Of a DNA stretch of 64,000 nt, positions 17,071 through 26,781 are shown in pieces (position 1 is the first letter of the stretch; every line of letters begins with the position of its first letter). The stretch lies in assembly GCA_963796915.1 (NCBI GenBank), contig CAWCNI010000003.1, positions 1 through 64,000 on the forward strand, written 5' to 3'. The translations under genes were made by a program, and so were the position numbers. Under the pieces are notes generated by a model. The model did not search any database. It worked only from the letters and a program-made list of their open reading frames with translations, and was not told the DNA's origin. Source of the stretch: JAENWD01 sp963796915 (GTDB taxonomy: Bacteria; Acidobacteriota; Vicinamibacteria; Vicinamibacterales; JAENWD01).

Positions 17071-18006
17071 TCACGGACGCGGCGGGACAAATGGAAGAGC
17101 GTGGACTTCAGCCTCGATGCCGTTCTCGAGCGTGACGACCGTACCGGGCTCAATGAAGTCGCGTAACACGGTGCCAAGAGCGATCGGACTGTCGAACGCC
17201 GGGGACATGGCGACGCTGGTCGCGCGGCCAGCCTGTCGTCCCTCACGTGTCAGTGCCTGCGGCACCAACGGCAGGGCGGCTCCCCGGAGGCGCAGTCCCA
17301 CGAGCCGTCTCGCGACACGCCCGTGCGCGCGGTCGCGGATGCGGACGATGATCTCCTGACCGACGTAGCAGCCCTTGGTGTGGCTGAGCGCGTGATCGAG
17401 CCCGGCCTCGAGCGGGATGGTGTCCTGGTCCATGTCGACCTGAAAGGCGGGCACGCCGGCTTCGATGCGCAGCACTTCGGCAGTCCGATCGTCGAGCGGC
17501 ACCGCGCCGCCGTGGCCCACCGCTTCTGACACGCCCGCGGCACGAGGCGCCGGGACGATGAGATGCAGGCCTGCCAGCCCGGTGGCAAAGGCCAGGGTCC
17601 GGACGGCGTCCGGGCCGGTCAGCTCGGTCGCCATGCCGGCAAGCGCGTTGGTCACGTCGGGGCCGTACAACCCGACCGACACGAACGCCGACGACGCGTC
17701 GTCGATGCGCACGTCCTCGGCAAACACGAGACCGTCCAGCCTGACCGCGAGTGCGGCGGCCAGTGGCGCCGGCACATCGAGAAACGTCGTCAGGCCGTCG
17801 TCCACGACCACGGCGTCGGTAATCATTCGCCCGTTGGGTGTCAGCCAGGCACTGTAGATACCGGTGCCGTTGACCGCTTGCGTCACGTCGTTCGTCAACA
17901 AGCCCTGGAGCCACGACAGGCGGTCGCTCCCCGTAACGCGCAGGATCGCGCGCTCGTGGCGGCGGCGGAATGCAATGCCCTCACGGGCGGCAAGATACGG
18001 GTTCAT
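17071..18006 (-). CDS. ygfZ: YgfZ/GcvT-like folate-binding protein
   Basis: YgfZ is a tetrahydrofolate-binding protein that supports iron-sulfur cluster assembly or repair. The diagnostic KGCYVGQE lies at residues 211-218, within a GcvT-like fold. The N-terminus (GSDRLSWLQGLLTNDV, AWLTPNGRMITDAVVV) is also typical. Length of 311 residues is normal. The gene starts at 18006, divergent from the exported hydrolase whose ATG is 48 bases away, so both promoters share a very short region. Confidence 0.92.
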   Translation of the reverse strand: MNPYLAAREGIAFRRRHERAILRVTGSDRLSWLQGLLTNDVTQAVNGTGIYSAWLTPNGRMITDAVVVDDGLTTFLDVPAPLAAALAVRLDGLVFAEDVRIDDASSAFVSVGLYGPDVTNALAGMATELTGPDAVRTLAFATGLAGLHLIVPAPRAAGVSEAVGHGGAVPLDDRTAEVLRIEAGVPAFQVDMDQDTIPLEAGLDHALSHTKGCYVGQEIIVRIRDRAHGRVARRLVGLRLRGAALPLVPQALTREGRQAGRATSVAMSPAFDSPIALGTVLRDFIEPGTVVTLENGIEAEVHALPFVPPRP

Positions 18007-18053
18007 GGGAGGCAGTCGAAAAACGGCTGGCAGCGTGTTGTATTCTGGCCGTT

Positions 18054-19727
18054 ATGGCTTTCATCCGTAATTGTACGGCGGCGCTGTTGCTCGCCTCAAT
18101 GGGCGTGCTCGGGGCGCCCCTGGCTTCGGAGGCGCAGCAGGCCGACGGACCCGCGACTTTTCGCGTGTTCCTCAAGGGCTCGCTCGTCGGCACCGAGGAG
18201 GTCAACGTCAAGCGCTCGCCGGACGGGTGGACGGTGTCTGGCGCGGGCCATCTCGGCGCTCCGCTGGACCTCACGACCAGGCGGCTCGAGATTACCTACG
18301 ACGCCACCTGGCATCCGAAGGAGCTGATTGTCGACGCGTCCACTCGCGGCGCGACTGTCGCCATTCACACCACCTTTGCCGGCACCCAGGCGCAGAGCGA
18401 GGTGAACCAGAGCGGCGTGGTCACGCGGAAGACCGACGTCGTGTCAGCAGACACGCTGGTGCTGCCCAACCTGTTCTTCAGCAGTTACGAGGCGCTCGCA
18501 CTCCGGCTCTCGTCCATCCCGGATGGCGGGTCGTTCAAGGTCTACGTCGCGCCGCAGGCGGAGATCACCGTCAAGCAGAACGCGCGGTCGTCGCAGCGAA
18601 TCGAGACGGCCAAGCGCGTGGTGGACGTGAAGACCTATGCGTTGACGTTCCAGAACCCGGGCGCGCCGCTCAGCGCGACGATATGGACCGACGAGGCCGG
18701 CCGGCTGGTGCGGTTCGAGGTCGCGCAGCAGTCGCTGCTCATCGTGCGGGAGGATTTCGCCTCCGTCGGTTCGCGCACCGAGGTCATGAGTCGCGCCGGT
18801 GACCAGAGCGTCCACATCGCCGCCAACGGGTTCAATCTTGCAGGCACCCTGAGCCAGCCTGCCGGCGCGGCGTCGGCGAAGGGACGGTATCCGGCCATCG
18901 TGATGATCGGCGGCTCGGGCGAGACCGATCGTGACGAGACCATCGCGGGCATCCCCATCTTCGCCCAGATCGCCGGCAGCTTCGCCGATGCCGGGTACTA
19001 CGTGCTGCGATACGACAAGCGCGGCGTCGGCCAGAGTGGCGGACGCGGCGAAGGCGCCACGCTGGCCGACTATACCGAAGACGCGATCGCCGCCGTCCGC
19101 TTCCTGCGGGATCGCAAGGACGTCGACCCGAAGCGCGTCGTGCTCTTCGGGCACAGCGAAGGCGCGTGGGTAGCGTTGACTGCCGCGGCCCGCGAGGAAG
19201 ATATCGCCGCCATCGTCATGGCCGCCGGCGCCTCCGGCTCCGGCGCGGACCTGGTCCTCGAGCAGCAGAAGTACCTGCTCGCCCGCACGACGCTCGCTGC
19301 CGACGAGCAACAGGCGCGCGTCGACCTGCAGAAGCGAATTCAGAAGGCTGTGCTCGGGCAGGGGACGTGGGACGACGTGCCGGAGACGTTGAGGAAGCAG
19401 GCCGACACGCCCTGGTTCCGGAGCTTTTTGACGTTCGACCCCGCGACAGTCATGCCCAAAGTCCGGCAGCCGATCCTGATTGTCCAGGGCGACCTCGATC
19501 GGCAGGTCCCGCCGCGGCATGCCGACGCGCTTGCGGCACTGGCCAAGGCCCGGAAGAAAATCCCCGCCGACCACGTGCAGCTGACACACCTCGACGGGGT
19601 CAATCACCTGCTGGTCCCGGCGACCACCGGCGACATCGAAGAGTACGCGCAGCTGCCGACGAAGGTCGTCGATCCTCGAGTCGCGAAGACTGTCGTGGAC
19701 TGGCTGTCGAAGATGGCGCCGCGGTAG
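18054..19727 (+). CDS. Exported alpha/beta hydrolase
   Basis: A secreted serine hydrolase of 557 residues. A signal peptide covers about residues 1-25 (FIRNCTAALLLASMGVLGAP). Residues 30-260 form an N-terminal beta-rich domain of unknown function. The C-terminal alpha/beta hydrolase domain has LRYDKRGVGQSGG, the nucleophile elbow GHSEG with Ser368, an Asp in QGDLDRQVPP, and the His in LDGVNHLL, a complete triad. The start at 18054 follows a short shared intergenic region. Dienelactone-hydrolase-like or dipeptidyl-peptidase-like esterase activity is plausible; the substrate is unknown. Confidence 0.85.
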   Translation: MAFIRNCTAALLLASMGVLGAPLASEAQQADGPATFRVFLKGSLVGTEEVNVKRSPDGWTVSGAGHLGAPLDLTTRRLEITYDATWHPKELIVDASTRGATVAIHTTFAGTQAQSEVNQSGVVTRKTDVVSADTLVLPNLFFSSYEALALRLSSIPDGGSFKVYVAPQAEITVKQNARSSQRIETAKRVVDVKTYALTFQNPGAPLSATIWTDEAGRLVRFEVAQQSLLIVREDFASVGSRTEVMSRAGDQSVHIAANGFNLAGTLSQPAGAASAKGRYPAIVMIGGSGETDRDETIAGIPIFAQIAGSFADAGYYVLRYDKRGVGQSGGRGEGATLADYTEDAIAAVRFLRDRKDVDPKRVVLFGHSEGAWVALTAAAREEDIAAIVMAAGASGSGADLVLEQQKYLLARTTLAADEQQARVDLQKRIQKAVLGQGTWDDVPETLRKQADTPWFRSFLTFDPATVMPKVRQPILIVQGDLDRQVPPRHADALAALAKARKKIPADHVQLTHLDGVNHLLVPATTGDIEEYAQLPTKVVDPRVAKTVVDWLSKMAPR

Positions 19728-19733
19728 CCGGCG

Positions 19734-21081
19734 CTATTCGTAGCGCAACGCCTCGATGGGATCGAGGCGCGACGCGCGGATCGCTGGCAGCAGGCCGCTG
19801 ATCAGGCCGACGACGACCAGGATGCCGGAGCAGACGAGCAGCAGCTCCGCTGAGAGCATCAGGTGGATGTCGAGCGCGTGCGTGGTGTCGTCGAGCAGTT
19901 CCGAGAGGAATGGCCGCGGGCTGAACAGCCACACCAGCACCATCGACAAGACGACGCCCAGCGCGCCGCCGGCGAAGCTGGTGGCGATCCCTTCGAGCAG
20001 GAACTGCAGGAGCACGTGACGGCGTCGCGCGCCGAGCGCTTTCCTGATCCCGATTTCCCGGGTGCGTTCCTGCACCGAGACAAACATGATGTTCATGACG
20101 CCGACGCCGCCAATGCCGAGCGTCAGCACGCCGATGAATCCGAGGACCAGCTTGAGGCCGGTGACCATGCCGCGCGTGAACTCCTCGGTCTTGGCGGACC
20201 CCCAGTTGCGCATCGCGCGCTCGTCGCCGGGATCGAAGTTGGCCAGCTTCCCGAGCAACTCGAGGACCTGCCGTTCGGCCTTGGGGCCCTGCGAGGCATC
20301 GACCGCCTGCCAGACGATGACGTCGGTGTATGGCTGGTACCACACCTGGCTGGCCACGGTGTAGGGGATGAACACGCACTGCACGTCGGAGCGGAAGTAG
20401 TTCGACAGCTGCGCCTTCTCCTTCATCACGCCGACGACTTCGAAGGTGAGGCCGCGGATGCGGATCGATTGGCCGACCGCGTCGCTCTCGCCGAACAGCT
20501 TCCGGTTCACTTCCGAGCCGATGAACGCCACCCGCCGGTGGAGGCGCGTGTCCTCCTCGTCGAGGAACCGGCCGCCGGGCAGCGGGACCTCCGTGCGCAT
20601 CGGGCCGTAGGACGGCGCGACCGCGCGCACCAGGTACGACGACTGCTTGGTCCCGTAGGTGATGGGCTGCTCCTGGACCAGCTCGGGGCTGACGGCCTTC
20701 ACCAGCGGCAGCTGGGAGAGCTGCAGCGCCTCCTCCACCGTCACCCGCACCCGACGCCCCGCTCGCTCTCCGCCGGCCTGCATGCTGGTCTGCCCGGGCC
20801 ATGAGAATCACGACGCCGGATCCGAACGCGTTCGCGAATCCGGCGGCCAGGGCGTCGCGAAAGCCGTTGCCATAGGCCAGCAGCATGACGACGGAGACAA
20901 TGCCCCAGGAAATGCCGAGCATGGCGAGGCCGGCGCGGAGCCGGTTTCGCGCGAGCCCGTGCATCGCCTCGCGGAACACCTCCGTCAGGACGCGGACGCC
21001 GCTCAGCCTGGTGCGGCGTGCGGCCGCAACAGCTGGAAGAGGCATCGGCGTGACGGCGCTGATCGCGGCAGGGGGTGTCAT
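19734..21081 (-). CDS. MacB/FtsX-type ABC transporter permease, second copy (one frameshift)
   Basis: This permease belongs to the MacB_PCD/FtsX family, which uses an extracytoplasmic domain and four membrane helices for mechanotransmission. The start (21081) abuts the upstream permease stop. The first helix is in one frame (LRAGLAMLGISWGIVSVVML) up to about 20801, where one extra A shifts the frame. The other frame continues from MQAGGERAGR through GVGVMNIMFVSVQERTREIG and IRKALGARRRHVLLQFL to the C-terminal ASRLDPIEALRYE. It is homologous to the neighbouring gene, so the pair is likely a duplication. No ATP-binding subunit is seen adjacent. Confidence 0.88.
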
Positions 21082-22380
21082 CTACATCTCGTAGCGCAAC
21101 GCGTCCACCGGCGGCAGCTCCGCGGCGCGGCGGGCGGGATAGAGCGCGGTGAGGACGCCAATCACCACGAGCGAGATAACCGTCAGCGCGGCAGCCTGGG
21201 CGGACAGGATCATCCCCTCGAAGCGATTGGGCATCGGCAGGGTGTTGATCGCCGCGCACAGGGCCAACGCAATCGCCAGCCCGATCGATCCGCTGATGAT
21301 GGTGATGAAAAAGCCCTCCAGGAAGAACTGCCGCAGCACGGCGCCCGTCGTGGCGCCAAGCGCCTTCCGGACACCGATCTCGCGGGTGCGTTCCTTGACG
21401 GTGATCAGCATGATGTTCATCACGCCGAGGCCGCCAAGGGCCAGCGTGATGAAGCCGACAGTGGTGAAGAAGTCGCGCATCGTGTCGACCATCCGGCCGA
21501 ACATCAGCGAGTTCACCGACGTGTCCCACACCCAGATCGCCTCGTGATCGTTCGGGTCGAAGCCCTTGTGCCGGGCCAGCGTCTCGCGCAGGTTGTGCTC
21601 GAGGGCCCAGTCGATGTCCCGGATCGCGCCGGTGCGCTCGTTCAGCTGGCGCGGAAGGTCGTCCACGACGAACTGCCGGGGCGCCACAATCAGGTTCGAC
21701 ACAGCACCGGCGACCGACGCCGCCGGCAGCGGAAAGTCCTTGGCCATCGCGGCAAATGGCACGAACACCTTGTCGTTGTCGGGGCCGCTGTAGTTGCTGT
21801 CCTGGTCCTTGTGGCGGATCTTGCCCACGACGGAATAGGCGACGCCGTTGATGGTGATCGACTGCCCGACGCCTTCGCGCGTGCCGAAGAGCTGTTTGAA
21901 GATGTCGTCGCCGAGAATCGCGACGCGGTGAACCTGCTGCTCGTCTTCCCAGTTCAGCTGACGTCCCCGCTCGAGATCGAGGGTCCGAATCTTCTGGTAG
22001 CTCGGCTCCACGCCGTGGACGCTTGGCGCCGCGGCATTGAAGGCGCTCTTCACCGAGAGACCGCCGCGCTGAATCTCGGGCGTGGCCACCAGCACCAGCC
22101 GTGACTGCTCCTGGAGGATGCGCGCGTCGTCTGCCGTCAGGGTGACGACGCGGCCGGCACGCTCACCGCCCGCCTGCAGGCTGGTGCGGCCGCCCCAGAC
22201 GATCGCGATGTTCTTCCCCAACTCGCGGAGCACGTGCTCGTTGCCCTGCCGGAAGCCCTCGCCTGTGGCCGACAGGATGACCACCGAGATCACGCCCCAG
22301 AGAATCCCGAACATCGTCAGGAAACTACGAAGCTTGTGCGCCCAGAGATTCTGGAACGTCTGTGTGAGGGCTTCCCGCAT
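21082..22380 (-). CDS. MacB/FtsX-type ABC transporter permease, first copy
   Basis: An intact 432-residue permease: an N-terminal helix (LRSFLTMFGILWGVISVVIL), a periplasmic MacB-PCD domain of ~230 residues with VHRVAILGDDIFKQLFG, then three helices and the signature GGLGVMNIMLITVKERTREI followed by GVRKALGAT and the terminal PPVDALRYEM. With the adaptor gene upstream it would form a MacAB-like export system for peptides, antibiotics or lipids. The ATPase subunit is missing from the window, so it is either encoded elsewhere or shared. Confidence 0.93.
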   Translation of the reverse strand: MREALTQTFQNLWAHKLRSFLTMFGILWGVISVVILSATGEGFRQGNEHVLRELGKNIAIVWGGRTSLQAGGERAGRVVTLTADDARILQEQSRLVLVATPEIQRGGLSVKSAFNAAAPSVHGVEPSYQKIRTLDLERGRQLNWEDEQQVHRVAILGDDIFKQLFGTREGVGQSITINGVAYSVVGKIRHKDQDSNYSGPDNDKVFVPFAAMAKDFPLPAASVAGAVSNLIVAPRQFVVDDLPRQLNERTGAIRDIDWALEHNLRETLARHKGFDPNDHEAIWVWDTSVNSLMFGRMVDTMRDFFTTVGFITLALGGLGVMNIMLITVKERTREIGVRKALGATTGAVLRQFFLEGFFITIISGSIGLAIALALCAAINTLPMPNRFEGMILSAQAAALTVISLVVIGVLTALYPARRAAELPPVDALRYEM

Positions 22381-22396
22381 GACTGCCTATTCGTGA

Positions 22397-22454
22397 CTCT
22401 TCACTCTTCACTCTTCACTCTTCACTCTTCATTCTTCATTCTTCATTCTTCATT
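22397..22454. repeat. Heptamer tandem repeat between permease and adaptor genes
   Basis: Eight consecutive 7-base units fill the gap: roughly four CTCTTCA followed by four TTCTTCA, ending at the stop codon of the adaptor gene. The array is in perfect register and non-coding. Confidence 0.9.
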
Positions 22455-23651
22455 TCACGACGGCAGCACGACCTTGTCTCCCTGCTTGAGCCCCGAGGTG
22501 ACCTGCGTCTTCGTGCCGTTGCCCACGCCGGTCTTGATCGTCACCTTGCGCTTGCCGCCCTTGGCGCCAGGATCGGCCAGATCGACTGTCGGATTACGGC
22601 TCGCGTCGTAGCTGATGGCGCTCTCGGGGATGATCAGGGAGTTCGGATATTCCTCGAGCACGATCTCGGCGTTGGCCGTCATGTTGGCCTTCAGCTGATT
22701 GCCGGGATTGTCGATCGACACCTTCACCTCGAATGTCGTGACGTTGTCCTTCTCGGCGCCGATTGGCGAGATCTGGGTGACGCGGCCCTCGAACTTCTTG
22801 TCCTTGAAGGTCTCGACGGTGATGCGCGCCGACTGTCCCAGCCGCACGCGGCCGATGTCCACTTCGTCCACCTTGCCGCGGACAAAGACCTGGTTGATGT
22901 CGCCGAGCGTCATCACCAGCGTGGCGGCGGAGCCCATGTTCAGGATGGACGACACCGGGCTGCCGATCTCCACGTCGCGCGTCAGCACGGTGGCGTTGAT
23001 CGGCGACCGGATGGTCGCGTTGGCCAACTGCTCTTCGTTCCGATCGACGGCCGCCTGCGCCTGCGCCACGTTGGCAGCGGCCTCGGACACCTTCGCCCGG
23101 CTGATCCCCAGCTGCACCTGCGCGCCGTTCTTGCGGTTGGCCGCCTGCTGCAGGAGGCTGTGCGCCTCGTCGAGCGACTGCGGCGATACCAGCTTCTGTG
23201 CGGCCAGCTGCTGCGCGCGGTCGTAGTTGCGCTGCGCGAACTCCACGTCGGGAGACTCGGCCGCCACCTTGTCCTTGCTCAGCTGCGCGTCCGCCGCGAG
23301 CGCGGCAGCTTCCGCGGCCTGGAGGTTGGCTCGCGACTCGCGGACCTGCGCCCGGAGGTTTTCCTTGTCGAGCTCGACGAGCACGTCGCCTGCCCGGACC
23401 ACCTGATCGACGTCGACGTGCATCTGCTCGATGATGCCGTTGGCTTTCGACTTGACCTCGATCTTCGTGATCGGCTCGATCTTGCCGGTGGCGACGACCG
23501 AACGCGTCATCGTGCCGCGGTCGACAGTCACGAGCCGGGAGGCGTCGATCTCCGGCGTAGCGCCCTTCAGCGTGGTATAGCCCCAGACGCTGCCGATTAC
23601 TGCAATCACGCCCACCCCTACGGCAAGCGACTTCTTTCGCGACTTCGTCAT
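22455..23651 (-). CDS. HlyD/MacA-family periplasmic adaptor
   Basis: An efflux membrane-fusion protein that links an inner-membrane transporter to an outer-membrane channel. An N-terminal anchor (LAVGVGVIAVIGSVWGYTTL) is followed by a lipoyl half (VVATGKIEPITKIEVKSKAN), a coiled-coil hairpin (about residues 90-200, Ala/Gln-rich) and the beta-barrel (FKDKKFEGRVTQISPIGAEK). I chose the ATG at 23651 (MTKSRKK), preceded by GAGGAC as ribosome binding site; the longer frame upstream is antisense to the FHA gene. Operon order adaptor-permease-permease supports MacA-like function. Confidence 0.93.
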   Translation of the reverse strand: MTKSRKKSLAVGVGVIAVIGSVWGYTTLKGATPEIDASRLVTVDRGTMTRSVVATGKIEPITKIEVKSKANGIIEQMHVDVDQVVRAGDVLVELDKENLRAQVRESRANLQAAEAAALAADAQLSKDKVAAESPDVEFAQRNYDRAQQLAAQKLVSPQSLDEAHSLLQQAANRKNGAQVQLGISRAKVSEAAANVAQAQAAVDRNEEQLANATIRSPINATVLTRDVEIGSPVSSILNMGSAATLVMTLGDINQVFVRGKVDEVDIGRVRLGQSARITVETFKDKKFEGRVTQISPIGAEKDNVTTFEVKVSIDNPGNQLKANMTANAEIVLEEYPNSLIIPESAISYDASRNPTVDLADPGAKGGKRKVTIKTGVGNGTKTQVTSGLKQGDKVVLPS

Positions 23652-23759
23652 GCTGTCCTCTTGGGAGCCGGCCCGACGGACCTCTGCCGGCCTGTCTAAA
23701 AAGGACGAAAGCGTCGGACGGGAAGTTTCACTCGAGGCGGTATCATTGGGGGCGGCAGC

Positions 23760-24086
23760 ATGTGGATTCTGACAACACCCGAAAACGCCAAGGAAACCGG
23801 CCCTCTCACCTTCCGCCTCCTTCCCGGCGCCGTGAAGACACTTGGACGCGCCACGCGAGCGGACTTCATGGTGGAAGCCGCGCTGGTGTCCAGGTTCCAT
23901 TGCCGGTTCAGCGTCAGCGCTGAAGGAGTCCTCGAGATCGAGGACCTCGAAAGCACCAACGGGACGTTCGTCAATGACGAACGCGTCAAGCGGCTCGCCC
24001 TGAAGCCAGGCGATCAAATCCGGGCCGGACGGGTGGAGCTGCTGGTCAGCCGCGGCACCGACCGCTCTGAAGAGACCACCAGCTAA
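23760..24086 (+). CDS. FHA-domain protein
   Basis: A 108-residue single-domain protein that should bind phosphothreonine. The FHA landmarks are TLGRATRADF, SRFHCRFSV and STNGTFVNDERV, which carry the conserved Gly-Arg, Ser-His and Asn residues. No other domain or membrane segment is present. A GGGGGCGG run precedes the ATG. A Ser/Thr kinase lies 1.7 kb away and could provide ligands, though they are not in one operon. The stop overlaps the convergent metallo-hydrolase by four bases. Confidence 0.93.
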   Translation: MWILTTPENAKETGPLTFRLLPGAVKTLGRATRADFMVEAALVSRFHCRFSVSAEGVLEIEDLESTNGTFVNDERVKRLALKPGDQIRAGRVELLVSRGTDRSEETTS

Positions 24087-24718
24087 CGCAGGTAGGGATT
24101 ACCCCGCCGCTCGCGGCCGACCGTCGTCGGATCCCCATGTCCGGGGTAGACGGCCACCTCGTCGCCGTGCGCGAGAATGACGCGATCGATCGAGTCGAGC
24201 AGGGTCGCGTGATCGCCTCCTGGCAGGTCGGTCCGGCCGATCGAGCCCGCAAACAGCGTGTCGCCGGCCACGAGCGTGACCGCGCCCTTCTCGTCAACGA
24301 CCTCGAACACGACGCTGCCCGGGGAGTGGCCTGGCGCCTCGCGGACTGCCACCGATAGGCTGCCGGCGACGAACCGCGACGTCGGCGACAACCACCCGTC
24401 GGGCGGCGCCTGGCGGTGCATCTCGATCCCGAACATGCGGCCCTGCTCGACAACGGCGTCGTATAGAAACTGGTCGGCCGGGTGCAGCCAGACCGGTACG
24501 CCAAACGCCTGGCGCGCCAGGTCGACGCCTGAAATGTGGTCGAGATGGGCGTGCGTCAGCAGGATCGCGGTGACGTTCGCGCCGGCGGCCCGCGCGGCCT
24601 CTATCAAGCGAGCGGTGCCGTCGCCCGGATCCACGACCAGCGCCGCGCCGGTCTGCTCGCACGCGATGAGGTATGCGTTCTCGTAGAACGGAGACGCGGG
24701 GAACGCGAGAAGCATCAC
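24083..24718 (-). CDS. Metallo-beta-lactamase-fold hydrolase (glyoxalase II-like)
   Basis: A cytosolic MBL-fold hydrolase of 211 residues. The zinc motif THAHLDH sits at residues 55-61, later ligands are the His in APGHSPGSVV, the Asp in VAGDTLFAGSIGR, and the His in YPGHGDPT. These match the glyoxalase II-like YcbL group, which often hydrolyses S-lactoylglutathione or related thioesters. The gene is divergent from the dehydratase gene with a 23-base gap. Exact substrate unknown. Confidence 0.9.
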   Translation of the reverse strand: MMLLAFPASPFYENAYLIACEQTGAALVVDPGDGTARLIEAARAAGANVTAILLTHAHLDHISGVDLARQAFGVPVWLHPADQFLYDAVVEQGRMFGIEMHRQAPPDGWLSPTSRFVAGSLSVAVREAPGHSPGSVVFEVVDEKGAVTLVAGDTLFAGSIGRTDLPGGDHATLLDSIDRVILAHGDEVAVYPGHGDPTTVGRERRGNPYLR

Positions 24719-24741
24719 GAAACTGAGACTATCATCCCTCC

Positions 24742-25710
24742 ATGGTGACGCTCGGGGACATCCAGGCGGCGCACGCTCGCATTGGCCCGCACGTGCGGGC
24801 CACTCCGCTCATCGACTCGCCGTGGCTGTCGAACGCTGCCGGCGCCGACATCCGGTTGAAGCTCGAGTCACTGCAGATCACAAACGCGTTCAAGATTCGA
24901 GGCGCCCTGAATGCGCTGATGCGGCTGGCGGCGGAAACCGACCCGGCCGCCCGTCCCGCCGTCGTCACCGCCTCCGCGGGCAATCACGGGCGCGCCATTG
25001 CGATGGCGGCCGAGCTCACCGGCCTGTCGGTCACCGTCTTCACGCCACACGATGCCCCTCGCGCCAAGACCGACGCCATCGTCGCTCACGGTGCGACCCT
25101 GCGGTCCGAGGCGCGTAACTACGACGAAGCCGAGGTCCTCGCGCTCGAGCACGCGCGCCGAACAGGAGCGGTCTTCGTGTCGCCCTACGATCACGATGAC
25201 GTGATCGCGGGCGCGGGCACGATCGGACTGGAGATTGCCGAGCAATGGCCCGACGTCGAGGTGGTGCTGGTGCCGATCGGAGGCGGCGGCCTGATCAGCG
25301 GCATCGCCGTCGCCATGCGTTCGCTGCGGCCAGTCGTCCGCGTGATTGGCGTGGAAGTCGCCGCGTCTCCGGCGTTCACGACGGCGAAACGCGCCGGCCA
25401 TGTCGTCACGATCGAGGTGGGTCCGACGTTAGCCGACGGGCTCAGCGGCAACCTGGCACCGGACACGCGCACGTGGCCGTACGTCAGAGACCTCGTGCAC
25501 GACATCAGCCTGGTGACAGAGGACGATCTGCGGGCGGCGTTTCGAGGGCTGGCCGGGCGCGACCATCTGATTGCCGAGGGCGCCGGCATCGCGGGCGTCG
25601 CCGCCGCCGCCGCGCGTCGCGTCGACCTCACGGGCCGTCGAACGGCGATCGTCGTGAGTGGCGCGAATATCGACAGCGAACGCCTGGTGAGTTGTCTGCG
25701 AGAGCCGTAA
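24742..25710 (+). CDS. PLP-dependent threonine/serine dehydratase-like enzyme
   Basis: A fold-type II PLP enzyme, most like catabolic threonine dehydratase or serine racemase/dehydratase (about 322 residues, no ACT regulatory domain). The PLP Lys is in AFKIRGALNAL at residue 51, the Asn of SAGNHGRAIAM contacts the cofactor, and VPIGGGGLISG holds the phosphate. Substrates could be L-threonine, L-serine or 3-hydroxyaspartate. The lack of an ACT domain argues against the regulated biosynthetic IlvA. Confidence 0.87.
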   Translation: MVTLGDIQAAHARIGPHVRATPLIDSPWLSNAAGADIRLKLESLQITNAFKIRGALNALMRLAAETDPAARPAVVTASAGNHGRAIAMAAELTGLSVTVFTPHDAPRAKTDAIVAHGATLRSEARNYDEAEVLALEHARRTGAVFVSPYDHDDVIAGAGTIGLEIAEQWPDVEVVLVPIGGGGLISGIAVAMRSLRPVVRVIGVEVAASPAFTTAKRAGHVVTIEVGPTLADGLSGNLAPDTRTWPYVRDLVHDISLVTEDDLRAAFRGLAGRDHLIAEGAGIAGVAAAAARRVDLTGRRTAIVVSGANIDSERLVSCLREP

Positions 25711-25749
25711 ACGCTGAGGGCGGAAGCCCGAAACGTGGAAGGCGAAGGA

Positions 25750-26781
25750 TCAGAAGATCGATGAGAGTGCGGCGCTCTGCCACCAGGCCACTGCCGCGAT
25801 AGCGGCCAGCACGCCAAGCCCGATCAGCAGCCATCGCCGGCGCGGCGCCTTGGAACGTGCCTTCGCAGCCGCGGACTCGGCAGCCTTGCCGACCTCGATC
25901 ATCGGCTGCACGGCGTGGAGCACGGCGATGAGCGCGTCCATGTTCGGATACCGTCGCTCGAAACTCTTGGACATCGCGCGGACAGTCAGCGCGTCGAGCT
26001 CCGGCAGGATCGTCGGCAGCCGCTTGCTCGGGACCATCGGCGTCGCCTGCATCACCGCGACGACAGTGGCGGCGGCCGTCGGCCTCTCGAATGGCGCGGC
26101 GCCGGTCAGCATCTCGTAGATCACGGCGCCAAACGCGAACACGTCGCTTTGCGGCACGGCGGGCTCGCCTGCGGCCTCTTCCGGCGAGAGATAGCGCAGC
26201 GTGCGCGTCGCGGAGGGCGGCAGGGCCTCGAGCACACGGGACGCCGAGGCACGAAGGCGGCCGCCGCTGGTGAAGCCGGCCAGCCCTCCATCGAGCAGCT
26301 TGGCGTGTCCCTTTGACGTGATGATGATGTTGTCGGGGCGGACGTCGCCGTGGATCAGGCCGGCGTGGTGCAGAGCCGAAATCGCTCCAGCGATCTCGAG
26401 CGACAGCTCCAGCACGCGACGCGTGGGGAGCGGTCGTCCGCCGATCACATCCCGCAGCGTCTGGCCGACGACGTACTCCACGGCGAGAAACAGCTCGCCG
26501 TCCTGCCAGCCGCACTCGTAGACGGTGGTCAGGCTCGGATGGGAGACCCGCGCCAGCCGCTCTGCCAGCGATTCAAGGGCATCGGCGCGCGGCGCGTTGT
26601 TGGCGATTGCCGACGGAATTCGCTTCAGCGCGACCGTGCGGCCGTACACAGTGTCGCGCGCGCGGTAGGTCGGGCCCAGACCTCCGGCACCAACGCGCTC
26701 GAGCAGCAGGTAGGTGCCGACCCGGTCGAGGTGACCACCTCGCGCGCCCGGGCCTGGCGGCGGATCGAGAACGGCTGTCAT
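25750..26781 (-). CDS. Membrane-anchored Ser/Thr protein kinase with variant catalytic motifs
   Basis: A Hanks-type kinase of 343 residues. It has the Gly loop RVGAGGLGPTYRARD at about 29-43, the ATP-binding Lys53 in VALKRI, a catalytic loop HGDVRPDN at 144-151, and a metal-binding LDGGLAG at 163-169. HRD is thus HGD and DFG is DGG; the catalytic Asp residues remain, so it is a non-RD kinase and probably active. A single membrane helix lies at about 317-335 near the C-terminus with almost nothing outside. The ATG overlaps the SDR stop as ATGA. Confidence 0.87.
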   Translation of the reverse strand: MTAVLDPPPGPGARGGHLDRVGTYLLLERVGAGGLGPTYRARDTVYGRTVALKRIPSAIANNAPRADALESLAERLARVSHPSLTTVYECGWQDGELFLAVEYVVGQTLRDVIGGRPLPTRRVLELSLEIAGAISALHHAGLIHGDVRPDNIIITSKGHAKLLDGGLAGFTSGGRLRASASRVLEALPPSATRTLRYLSPEEAAGEPAVPQSDVFAFGAVIYEMLTGAAPFERPTAAATVVAVMQATPMVPSKRLPTILPELDALTVRAMSKSFERRYPNMDALIAVLHAVQPMIEVGKAAESAAAKARSKAPRRRWLLIGLGVLAAIAAVAWWQSAALSSIF

